From Rotaria sp. Silwood1 (lineage: Eukaryota; Rotifera; Eurotatoria; Philodinida; Philodinidae): a stretch of DNA of 64,000 bases. Below the pieces are notes generated by a model. That model saw nothing but the letters and a program-made list of their open reading frames with translations. It had not been told where the DNA came from and ran no database searches. Shown here piece after piece: positions 23,801 to 34,900 of this stretch; position 1 is the stretch's first letter, and each line of letters opens with the position of its first letter. A program made the translations under genes and the position numbers. Location of the stretch: the NCBI GenBank assembly GCA_905250075.1, contig CAJNOP010000076.1, positions 62,001-126,000 of the forward strand. Direction: 5' to 3'.

Positions 23801-26388
23801 TTATTTCAATCGGTATTGAACAGAGAAGTGACAAAAATAACTCGTTTGATAATCTGAAATTCTCTGTGACTTCTTATTCTATAGACTTAATTGAATTGGG
23901 CTTAAAAAAATGTGAAAACCTCGGATTTAAATCCGAGTGTTATGTGTACTTCAATAAGTAAAAACACAGAAGGAATTTCCGTTTAGGTATCTTTGCAATA
24001 GGTGACTTAGCCTTCTTGTTTTTTTAATGTTTCATATATCATTTTGTAGCCCGTAAAATTCTCTAGCGAATGATGTATTATAGCTGAGGTTTTGTTTGAT
24101 TATGAGAGAAAAAGTTTGTTTTACGAAAACGGGGATAGGGCAATGTTCGCATAGAAAATAATGACATTTTTGCAATAACTCAGCAATTTCTTGACGAATC
24201 ATTTTCATTTTCGAACTCGACCGAGATATTGATGAGACGATTCTGTGCGCAAAATTTCATCATCATCGGACTACCCTCTGAAGAGTTTTCGTGTAAACGG
24301 TCGGCCGGACACACTGACCGATTCTATAGTGTACTCACTTTTTGAGTACACAAAAAACATATTAGACTACACTGCGTTGTGTAAAATATAATAGTAATAA
24401 AGGTCTAAAAAAAAAGGTGCTGAAGCTTTATATGCTTCGTCAAACCAATAAAAACAAACCAACTCTTTTTAAAGAGTGTTTAAACAGAATATAAAAGCCC
24501 GAATGTCTAAAGATGGATCTAAATTGACTTTCACATAAGGAATGGTTCGGAAACAGTGGCGTAGCCAGGGATAGGGCCATTGGGCAATTGCCCAGTGATT
24601 TCTTTGAGACGATAACACCTGCCCAGAGCTGCCTAGATCTCAAAATAGTTCCGCTGGAGAATTGTCCAGTACCCAACAATTTCTGGCTATAAGTTAAAAT
24701 CAAAATCTCTTGACTGAAATTTTTATATTAATTCAATCGAATCATTGAAATGAAGTATATAGAAAATAACTTTATATTCATTCCTTTTTCAAACTTCAGA
24801 TTGATCAAATAAATAATAACTTACTTGGAATATCAATTTCAACATCATAAATAATTTGATCTTGTTTTGAATGTACTTTACAACTAACATTATTAACCAT
24901 AAGTCTATTAAATTCATCATGTACTGGATCATTTGATTCCCATATTGATTGATCATTACCATTTAATGGATATATATTATATAAACAACATGGAATAGCC
25001 AATGCTGGTTTACAATGAAATTCTTCTGGTAATGGACGAATATTATTTATTGAAATATATTCTCTTTGACCAATATCAATAAAATAGACATAAATTTTTG
25101 TTAAATCCGAATCAAAATCTTTAAAAATAAGAAAGATTTAAAACAAAAAAGAATTTTTTTTTCTTTTCTTATCAAACCAAATATAACAGCACGATGCCAT
25201 ATAGCATGATTATCTTGTGCAGCAACTGGTTGATATTTAACTGGTATTGATATTGATCGAAGATTTTGTATAGCTTTTTGTAAATCATTTTGAAACTAAT
25301 CAAAGAAAATTTTATTTTCAAAAAATAAAAAGAAAAGAGAATTTTTACACTCATATAAGAATTAATATTTTCTCGAAGATAAACATAAAAACGACTTGGA
25401 CATATATAATAAAGCATACGAATTTGATTCGATTGAATACAATCTAATCTTTCTAATGGAATATCTATAGAAAAAAAAAAAATTCTAATAATAGACATAT
25501 TTTTTTGTTTTTTTTTCTTACATTTATATAAAAATTTATCATTCATAGGTATTACTAATCGTTGTATTTGATATTGTTCTAATTGAAAAGGAAAAGAATT
25601 ATTAAATAAGAAAATAAATTTTTTGTTTTTTTGTTTTACTTACGAAAATCTTTATTTAATGATATTTTTGATGATTTTTCTGTTATTTCAACTTCTGATA
25701 TATCTATTATTTCATTATAATTAATAAATTTTGCATAAAGAAATGTTGTTGTTAATCGTGAACGAAATTCATCAATAATTTTTGTTGACCAACCATCTAA
25801 TGGTTTTATTAAATTTACTAATGAACAATGAAATGCTAAACGATGTAATTGAATAAAACGTTTCTAATTAACAAAAAACAAAAAAAAAATAACTGTTTCC
25901 GTTTTTCTTTGTTTTTTTACATGTAATGGCCGTAGAAATTTAATTGGTATATATTGTACATCACCATAATCAATTTTAAATACACTAGCATTATCATTTG
26001 AATCTATTTGACGTATTAAACCACGATACCAATCTTCACTTTCCGATGGACATGCACAATAATCACCTATATTAAGTGTTTCATTTATTTCTAAAGTATT
26101 TTTTCTATTAAATACAAAATAAAAAAATAAACTAATCAAGATTTTTTTTTTTTGTTTTTTGTATACGTTAATGATTCAGAATATTCAGTATAAAGTTCTT
26201 GACCAAGTTTAAGAAGTGGATCACGAAAGAAATCTGAATGTAAATAAAAATCTATATAAAATAAAACAAGATTTTATTGAGAGAATTTATTTTTGTAGAT
26301 AATTAAACAAACCATTTAAATCATTAACATGTGCAATAAATACTCGTTCAGTTGAACCAACATGATGATTTACAGTTGGAATATCCAT
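11850..26388 (-). CDS. Multi-Tudor-domain protein with central RGG/Asn-rich region, about 25 exons
   Basis: I assembled a single continuous frame from ATG 26388 to TAA 11850, very roughly 1,900 residues. The N-terminus ('STERVFIAHVNDL') is the SN-like half of an extended Tudor domain. Seven Tudor cores are visible by their I-D-x-G signatures: T1 'FKIDYGD' (about 25970), T2 'YFIDIGQ' (25080), T3 'KLIDRGD' (21460), T4 'RFIDFGD' (17280), T5 'CYIDYGN' (16630), T6 'YFIDYGN' (14105) and T7 'RCIDYGN' (13625). Between T3 and T4 (about 21100-17900) lies a Gln/Asn-rich linker with RGG repeats, encoded by short exons joined at the same G|GT phase. The C-terminus is an acidic Asn/Ser-rich tail. Multi-Tudor proteins bind symmetrically dimethylated arginines on Piwi proteins and scaffold germ granules. 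That role is inferred here. Long introns (13-14 kb, 14.4-16.2, 22-23 and 23-25 kb) hold transposon debris. A split into two genes is possible but phases argue against it. Confidence 0.85.
15268..16086. mobile_element. piggyBac-like non-autonomous element with TTAA target duplication
   Basis: The element is 819 bp and sits inside the 1.8-kb Tudor intron at 14374-16180. It is flanked on both sides by TTAA (15264-15267 and 16087-16090). The left terminus reads CCTTTAAGAGCCGAA and the right terminus, reversed, CCCTTAAGAGCCGAA, so the inverted repeats agree at 14 of 15 bases. TTAA duplication with inverted repeats starting CCY is the signature of the piggyBac superfamily. The interior has no long frame, so it would depend on a transposase in trans. 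Confidence 0.7.
18155..18747. repeat. Large imperfect inverted repeat in a Tudor intron
   Basis: The left arm (about 18155-18310) and right arm (about 18600-18747) are reverse complements with roughly one difference in ten. Both share AGATAGAGATCT, TTCACCGTTGGA and GCAGATGAAGA strings in mirrored order. They are separated by about 290 bp. A transcript of this intron could fold into a stem of about 150 bp. It looks like a fold-back element or an inverted pair of element copies. I found no clear target duplication. Confidence 0.7.
22026..22172. mobile_element. GC-rich hAT-like miniature element (candidate)
   Basis: The segment starts CAGTGTTTTATCTAGAGG and ends so that its reverse complement starts CAGTTCTTTTCTCC. 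Just inside both ends are G-runs, and the composition is far more GC-rich than the intron. The start matches the end of the element at 32532-32700 (CAGTGATTTATCTA), so both belong to one family. No convincing 8-bp duplication flanks this copy. Confidence 0.45.
24554..24695. mobile_element. Decayed hAT-like element remnant
   Basis: It begins with CAGTGGCGTAGCCAGGG, nearly the same as the left end of the element at 35749 (CAGTGGTGTAGCCAG). A weak reverse-complement match (CTGGCTATAAG) lies near 24684-24694. The flanks show no target duplication, so the right end is probably eroded or displaced. Confidence 0.4.
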
Positions 26389-26954
26389 TTTATCTATAAT
26401 TCTAAAAGATAATTAAAATAAATTGTTGACTCATACATTTAAACTCTAAACAAGCAAACTAACTAACCACATGTATTATTTTGTGTAAGATACTATAGAA
26501 AAGAAAAAGAAGTGAATAGTTTAGAAGCGCCACAATCGAATTATTCACTATCATGCTCTTGATAGCGATATTGTAAAACTATTCAATCATATTAAATAAC
26601 AAAATTTCTTGAGATATAAAAATTCAATCATAAGAATACAGCAAGATTTTGAGTTTCGGATAGTCTGATCTTTTAACAGAGGGGGAGGGATGAGAGTGTG
26701 TTTAACAAAAATGATAGTTTTCATGAATTTAATCACATCGAGAAAGTCAAAAGGAGATGAACAACAGAACAAGTAAATAAATGGAAAAATAGATTATACA
26801 AGGATGTTTCAAGTTAATCGAGATTGTCTTTACATTACGATACATTTCAAAATATAATGTGTTTCATTGTTCATTTTTTCTGTTTTGAATAACATTTGAT
26901 ACAAATATCATAGAGATATGCGGTTTTCATCATTCAAAAGAGAAGATTTAGAAC

Positions 26955-27565
26955 ATCGATATTTGATTGGTGAGCAAGTGACCAAACAATTAAGTTCTTG
27001 ATGAAAACTTTCGACATTGATTTAGATTTTTAATAGAACTATTCGATAGAAATAAATTTTCTTCTTTCAATCAAGGAAAGGCTGACATTCGTAGCTGATT
27101 CCATACGAAAGTTATAAGAATTTTACTAAAACCTCCGATTTCAGCCAATGGATCTGTGATAATGTGGACAGTAGTTCGGCACAGATGATTCATTATGGTG
27201 ATTCAAATAGTCATATTGAAGGAGTCAACGTTTCGAAAATATTGAAATGTCAATGTCAGATCAGTTGGAACCTAAACAACAAACATCACCATTTGACTCA
27301 ACATGAAAAATTATCATTGTTGACTTGCTTTCCTAAGTTATTACAAATTAAATGGCTGAAACGGAAGATCTCAACAAATGCCTTATAACTCTTAAATGGA
27401 ACTAGATATGAATATCAATCTTGTCTAGATCGAAAGAGAAGAATTTTTCTTATTGACTAGTCCTATTAAAAGTCTTCATCGAAGTTGAAATAGCTTCAGA
27501 ATATTCTTTCCGAAAATTTCCATCGAGAACTCCTCTGCTTGATCACTTGCTAACCAATCAAATTT
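26955..27565. repeat. Diverged inverted repeat just upstream of the Tudor gene
   Basis: The left arm (about 26955-27090) contains TTTGATTGGTGAGCAAGTGA. The right arm (about 27430-27565) contains its near reverse complement, TCACTTGCTAACCAATCAAA. Similarity continues inward for about 130 bp, with TTTTAATAGAACTA against TTTTAATAGGACTA. The arms are clearly older than those at 40.2-42.2 kb. This is probably a decayed fold-back element. Confidence 0.5.
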
Positions 27566-30500
27566 TGGTTGGTTCGGATCTATTCTCTCGACTTGTTTAA
27601 AAATCATAGATCTTTATTTAAGAAACACATTTTTGATACTTTTAATGGCATAGAGGTTCATACAAGCCACTATTGATCGAAAATAAGGTTATATGAAATT
27701 TCATTTTCTATTTTCATTAGCATTAACTTTTTTTCGAAAAAAAAAGTTTTGATAGTCCATTTTAGTAATACTAAGACAACTTCTATGAGAAAAATACAAC
27801 ACACATGAATTATATTCCGACTTTTCTGAGAAGATATGAACATATGTTTCGCCTTCATCGTCACTTTCCATCTTCTGAGAAAGGCGAAGATACAAATTTT
27901 ATACGACAAAAAAATTACTTTCATTACTTTTGTCTTTTTCTGATTAATATTTTCTATCAAAGTCTTGCTTTGAATTTTCAAAAGAGAAAACGTTATCAAA
28001 TACAATGCATAATATGTCTTAAGAACTTGTTGTCACTGGAAGCAATCACGCTTACGATGAACTATTCAAAAAGAAAGCTCTTTAGAAATAAAGAAATAAC
28101 ATCATAACATGTTGTTAAAACTCAATATTAGAGGCTTTTAAGGTGACAACTTCATTTACTCCTATATCTTAGGGGGAAAAAGTCAGCAAATTTTTACTGC
28201 ATATTGGTGTTTTTGGATTTTTCTACTTGTTAGAAAAAGAAAAATTTCTAACTGTTCGACGATTCACATCTCTTAGACGGGTCAACCGTGTTTTAAATAG
28301 TATTATTTACACAAGTATTCAACAAAATTCGCTAACAAAAGAACCCTTCAGATGTCTCTATTCGTGAAAAAGGGTCGATATCTTGAAAGTTTCATATCTC
28401 GACGAGATCTTATTCAAAATTTGTGAATTTTTTACGGAAACTAGTCTAGTTGAATTCTTGATACACATAAATTTCAGATCAAAATTCGAGCTTCCCTAAA
28501 AGCTGCGGCATCTAGGAAAATATTCTCTAATTTTGTTAAAATCTAAACCTCTTAAAGGTCTTGATGAAAATATTATGCAGTATCTATAGGAAAAAAAATC
28601 CTCGGAAACGGAAAGGGGGGGGGGGGAGCTAGAAAGGTTATGTTCTATGATCTTGATATCACTTACGACTGAAAAATTATCGCAATAATATTTTCTCCTT
28701 GAGACAAAAAACAGTATTGTTCTCTGCTCTCTATACGCAAATCGTGAATAATTAGTACATCTTTTTCTTTCTATTGTCAAAAAAAAAATATATGATTCAA
28801 TCTGTTTAAATCTTTGGTATTATATTTTACTATAAGTCAGGAATTGAAATTCTATTAATTCAAGTTTCCACAGAACTGTTATTCGATAGTCCTTGAATGA
28901 TGTAAAGTTCGATAGCTATATGACATTCATCTAACAGAAGAACAAATGAGAAAGTGTGAATGCAAGGCAAAAAAAAATGTAAAATTTGAAAATAGAACTT
29001 TATAGATTCGTGACGATCTTCTTTTCTTAATCATTTTTTTTTAAAAAATTGATAGATCTAACCTTATGTTAAATATATTCCCTGGTCATTTGTTATGTTA
29101 TAAAACAAAATTATTAGAATGTATTGAATTATTGAGAGGAAGAAAGTCACATTTTATTTCCATCCAAAGAATTTTGTCTTCTTTTCAAATAGTTCCAGAT
29201 GAAGAGAAAAAAAATTTAAATGCCAACAGAATTTTTCTAAAGTATTTCAAGTGATTCAATAACTAATTAAACATAATAAGTTTTACTTAGGCGAGCTATA
29301 GTTTTTTTTTATGCTATGTATGAAATACAGCGAAATGAAAAAATATTGAGAAGAAAACTATTAGAAAAAGAAAAAAGATGATTGAATCTATACAAATTAC
29401 AATTAAACATCGTTCCATTAATGAAAAATCGTATATCAGTAATACACAGTTTGAATATTCTGGGATCTTTGGAAATGTAAACATTGACTTGCAATAACTA
29501 ATAACAGATTAAAATAGTATTCAGCGCTGTATAACTTAATGTGAAAACGATTGATTGTACGAAGTCTATAGTTGCAATTATCTATTTAGACTAAACGAAA
29601 ATTAATGTAGTCAACACTATGATACCATATAGAGAACTCAAGAATAATATTTCGTTATATGTATATATGACATAAACAATATTGTACATTTCTTCAATAT
29701 TACATCATTCTTCTGTTGATGTAATAATAGTAAAACTGCATCGAGTAATTCCATAGATTTGGAGTTATTACCATCTATTTTTATTTCATCCTTAATGTTA
29801 ATATGTTAAATATGGCAAACATTATATATATTTCCTGTTCCTTTCATTAGTCCATGTTATCTGTAAAAAAAAAGAATGAAAGTATGTTTCTATCCCATGA
29901 ATGTCTTATGTTCGATTGAGATTATTCAATGAATAACTTTTTAACAATTTCTATTTGATTGTCTTGATCAAGATAGTCAAAACTCATCGAACAATTAGTA
30001 ATAAAATAGCAAAATTATGCTGAAAAAAACGATTCAATTGACACGTATGATATAAATTGAATAGGTACACAAACAAAAGTTTCTTAATAATCGGTAAATA
30101 ACTAGATATGAGAAAAATGTTTTTCTAGTCTAGGAAATATTATAAACTATGATTCTTTAATATATCAATTACATTGATTTAATGCATCGAATCTAATTAA
30201 AATAAAATCCGTAAAATCCTATTTTCTGCGTACCTGCTTCACCAATTCATTAGACTATTTGTGATATTCTTACTTCTAATTATCTGCTAAGTTGTTTAAC
30301 ATAAGCCATAGTTACTTTTATTTCCTGGGCAAGCTTATTAATGCTGGCATGGTTTTCTTTTGTCTGCTCTATAACAAGTATTCATTAGATAAAAGTTATT
30401 TTAAATATTGAAAAAAATGTTTAAAAATGCTCTACAAATATCTGTCGACAACACGTAGCTATTCGAATCCTTGATATGGAATGTATTTCATAACAAATAG

Positions 30501-30847
30501 TTAGATATAAAGTAGATAGTCAATGTCATTTATAAACCTAGATATCTAATCTCGTTAGTTGTAATTATAGAAAAATATCTCAAATGGTTCATTAATAGAA
30601 GACATAGCTTCCATATCGGATAATAATTTATTCTTATTCTCGTCTTTTTCTGATTCATTCTTATAATTCTTCACTATGGTAGTCCTTTTATACATATATT
30701 TATATTTGATATAATCCCTAACCATTGTCCTATTGCATATAATGATATTATGTCTTATCGTTATCGTACATTTATTTCTCTATATTAATATAAGGGAAAA
30801 AAAACCTACTTGAGAGATTTTAACAAATAAAGTCTTCTGTGTAAATT

Positions 30848-31120
30848 TTAGAGCTTTTCACACTGCATCTTGTGATATATTTTGTTTTTTTAATAAAATG
30901 TATTAGGTGATGAAAAGATGCAATGAATGATTCATGTAGAAAAAAAAAATGATCTTTTCACAGCGTCGAAAATCAGTCGCATAGAATTTTGGTTTTTTTT
31001 TTGAAAACAAAAAGTGCACAATTAAAATCAGCTTTACTTTGTAGATTGTAGAGCTTTTCATACTGCATCTTGTGGTATATTTTGTTTTTTTTAAAACAAC
31101 GTATTAAGTGATAAAAAGTT
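30848..31120. repeat. Direct repeat pair, about 80 bp each
   Basis: Copies at about 30848-30925 and 31040-31120 share TAGAGCTTTTCA, ACTGCATCTTGTG, TATATTTTGTTTTTTT and GTATTA-GTGAT-AAAAG in the same order, with scattered substitutions. They are about 190 bp apart. The origin is unknown and no flanking duplication was found. Confidence 0.65.
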
Positions 31121-31927
31121 GAAATGCAAAACGCCACCGTTTAATCTGTCCCACCTGTTATTTTTTGAGAATCAAAAACGCATGTAACAAACTTCTTTTA
31201 TTAACGCTCTTACTTCTTGAGCTAGAACCTTTATTTTTTACACAATAAATGTACTTTGAAATGTTCTTTAAAATGACTATTTATTTATTGAAATTGCTCA
31301 AGTAATTGCAGATATATCGATAGGAAAAATACCGCGAACTTTTTTCCATGCCTTATTTCATTTATAAACAAAACATATAATATATTAGCATATTCTTTCT
31401 TATCATAATTCTTCCTTTCGCACTATGAATCATGTTTTCATATTGTATTCTAAGTAAAAAAGCACAGTATTATGAAAAATAATATTGTCTGTCAATTAAT
31501 AATATTGAATTATAATTATTAATCATGTTCTAATCGACTATTACTAATAAATCAAAAAGACAATCATAATATTTGTTTTATCGTCATTCGTTTGCTTTGT
31601 TTTTATTTCCTGAATAAGAAAAATGTTGTGAAAAAGAAAAAAAAGAACCATCCAAGAACTACAGAGATTCGCGAAACTTGCGCAGATATGAGAAAGGCAT
31701 GGAACTTCAACGAGTAAGAATTAGAAAAACAAAAGAGTGTCGAGTGAAAATGAAGAAAAAAAAGCACATACCAATCGGAATTCTAAAATGGATAGGTAGA
31801 AAGTAGAACAAGCAAAGGAAAAGTAATCACAATAAAAAAGAAAAAGAAGAAGAAAAGAAACAAAAAAAAAGTCACCGGGATGATGGGCTATTTGTAATGA
31901 AATTCAAAGCTTATTCGTAATGATGTT

Positions 31928-34900
31928 TTACATCAAACCAAACATTGATAATTGATTAGCGTACATCATCGGACGAACAGCTGGATGTGGTACAGCAGTA
32001 TAAGATGTAAATTTAGGTTTTACATCATCACCAGTGATTGTAATATAAGCACCTTTATTTCCCATTGTATCACAATAGTTTGGTGCCGAAAATACAGTTA
32101 TACATTTTCCTTATAATATAAAATAAAACAGAAAATTACTAGATTTTTATTCATAGAAATAAATCTATTTATTACCATTATGTGCTAATTCATAACCTTC
32201 TTGTTTAACTTCATGACTACGAACAATATATTCTAAATTATTTAATTTTAAAAAACGTTCAGTAACATCAGGTCCAAATTGAAGACCTAAGAAGAAAAGA
32301 AAAAGCATATTCAAATTGAAAATTTTTTCAATACTTACCAACACCACGTTTACTTTCTGATCGACCAATTTGTGGTTGTGGATCACTCCATAGTAATTCT
32401 GACATTAAACCTTCTTCCGGTGGTTGTTTAACACGATCAACAGCACGTATATCTTTTAATGTTACATCATCTTTACTAAATAATCCACCATGCATAACCT
32501 AAAAACCCAAAACAAAATAATCTATTAGTACCAATGTTTCATCTAGGTTTCGTTTCCCGAGTGGGCGAATCGAAATTTCGGGTGGGCGGCGCCCACTTGG
32601 CCCACCCAGTAGACGAATGGCTGCTGTATATTTTCGAATGGGCGAATCAAAATTTCGGGTGGGCCGCGCCCACTCAGCCCACCCAGTAGATAAATCACTG
32701 ATTAGTACAATGCTTGCGAAATTAAAGTTTGATTTTTTTTTGTTTTTAATCTTTCAAAAATGCAACAGGAAGACAGTTCATATTATACAATATGATATTG
32801 TATATTAAGACCTGTGATAATCTCTGTTATGATAGAGAAGATCCAAACTTTTATTCATGTAATTCAATATCTATTGTAAATCATTTTGTTGTAGAAAATT
32901 ATAAATAAACTTACAAGAACTTTATTATTAATACAATGTGATAATGGTAAATAATTAAAAACTTCAGTAAATAATTGAAACATTTGTGTTGTATATTTTG
33001 CTTTAACTTCACCTTCGAATCCATACATTTGATTCATTGTTAATGATTCATGATTACCTAAAATAAAAAAAAAGAAAACAAAAAAATGATTTTTGAAATT
33101 AAATCAATTATATAAAAAACAAAAAAAAAAACAAATGATTTAATTAACCTCGAGCAAGAAAAAAATGATTAGGATAAAGTAATTTAAAGCCAAATAAAGT
33201 AAGAATACATTCAATACTAAATGAACCACGATCAACAAAATCACCATTAAATAACTAAATAAATAAATTCCATTAAAAAAAAAGTATTTTATGAAAATTT
33301 TACGTATGGATTTTCTTCAGATGGTGGTCCATTTAATTTAAATATATTTAATAAATCATAAAATTGTCCATGAACATCTCCACAAATAGTAAATTTATGT
33401 TTCTAGATATACAAAAAAAAACAAAAAACTTAAATTCTTCAACTATATAATACTTACTGCTGGTACAGTTATTTCAATTAATGATGGTAATGATTTAAGT
33501 AATGTAAGAATTTGTAGAATTATCTAAATAAGATAAAACATTCTCTGTTTTTTTTTATAACAATTTAAATTTTTTTTGTTTATTGTCATACTTGATAAGC
33601 ATATCTTTTGTGAAGTTTTTTTTGATTTTCAAAATATGGTAAAAGTGCAAACATAAATTCTTTAGTAACTCGACCATCAGACTCTAAATGTGGACCATCA
33701 TATTCTTTTTCTATAGCTAAAATAATTCATAAAATTTATATTTATTTAAAATAAAAAAAAGAAATTATTTACTCATGGTATTAATTTCAATTTGATTTGC
33801 AACTGATTTTGTTGATTCATCAACAGCAATAGCTTTTTCAAAACGAATACGTGTTACAATTTTTTTACATTCTTCATATTTCATTGTTGCATCTTTATCA
33901 TTCGGACAAGCTTTTGTGACCTGTAATCGCAGTTTTTTTGAATTTAAACATTAATTTTCTAAGTAGTTTTATAAAAACTTTATCAAATAAACTTACATAT
34001 TCATAATCAGACAAAGCTAATGTATATTTTCCTAAAGCCATATAAGCAGATGCTCGACGATAATATGCCTAAGAACAAATTTACAATGAAAAAATTATTA
34101 TTAAGTTTAGCCTACAGAACAGAATGTACGTAGGTTTGTTTATTCTAGTCAACAGTATATGGATGAAATCATTTGTTCACTATGTGACTTCACAAAATTC
34201 ATCTCGAGATGATGAACTTTCTTAGAATAAGTTTTTTATGCTAAATTTATGTCAAGTTACTCTAGATATTCTAAAAAAAGCTGTTAGCGCAATCCCTTGC
34301 GGGATTAAAAATGTGAAACACGATGGACCTATTGTTACTAATTAAATGGAAATCCTTTTGTTCCATTTCCTTACGACACATTTGTTGCTGACCGTATATC
34401 TGATGCTTTACAACTACAGTTTCTGTGTCACGGTCTGTGATGGGTACCCGGCTTCTCTGTCACGGTCTGTGATGGGTACCCGGGTTCTCGGTCACGGTCT
34501 GTGATGGGTACCCGGATTCTCTGTCACGGTCTGTGATGGGTACCCGGGGTTCTGTGTCGCGGTCTGTGATGGGTACCCGAGTTCTCTGTCACGGTCTGTG
34601 ATGGATATGAATTTTCTCTGTCACGGTCTGTGATGGGTACCCGGAGTTCTCTGTCACGATCTGTGATGGGTACCCGGGTTCTCTGTCATGGTCTGTAATG
34701 GATCCGGAGGTTCTCTGTCACGATCTGCCATGGGTATGAATTTTCTCTGTCACGGTCTGTGGAGGGGGGAGGGAGTGGGTCCAAAATTTCTATTCTAAAC
34801 ACTTCAACACTCCTTTCAGATCGTGTTTCACAAAAAAATCAGTACTAGAGGTCTTTGCTTAGGGAAGTTAATACGTAAAAAGCGAGCGTTTGTGACTTTA

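Larger units (their letters stand above)
26396..31927. other. Gene-poor spacer upstream of the Tudor gene
   Basis: About 5.5 kb with no recognisable gene. It holds a diverged inverted repeat (26955-27565), a G-homopolymer of about 14 at 28614-28627 and a direct repeat pair (30848-31120). Small frames around 27.2, 27.8 and 29.1 kb have no motif and no splice partners that I could find. The right part (31600-31927) is A/G-rich and probably includes the PP5 3' UTR. Confidence 0.45.

Noticed and set aside
24440-24703. 87-codon minus frame in a Tudor intron
   Set aside because: It runs through the hAT-like remnant at 24554 and has no recognisable transposase motif.
27164-28107. Small frames on both strands upstream of the Tudor gene
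   Set aside because: They overlap each other, contain no domain and do not splice into a longer frame. They partly fall in the loop of an inverted repeat.
29066-29254. 62-codon plus-strand frame as an exon
   Set aside because: The composition looks moderately protein-like, but I found no matching splice sites or neighbours. It is too short to support.
34421-34765. CRISPR-like array of regular repeats
   Set aside because: The units are directly adjacent with no unique spacers, lie in a eukaryotic intron and have no cas genes nearby. This is a minisatellite.
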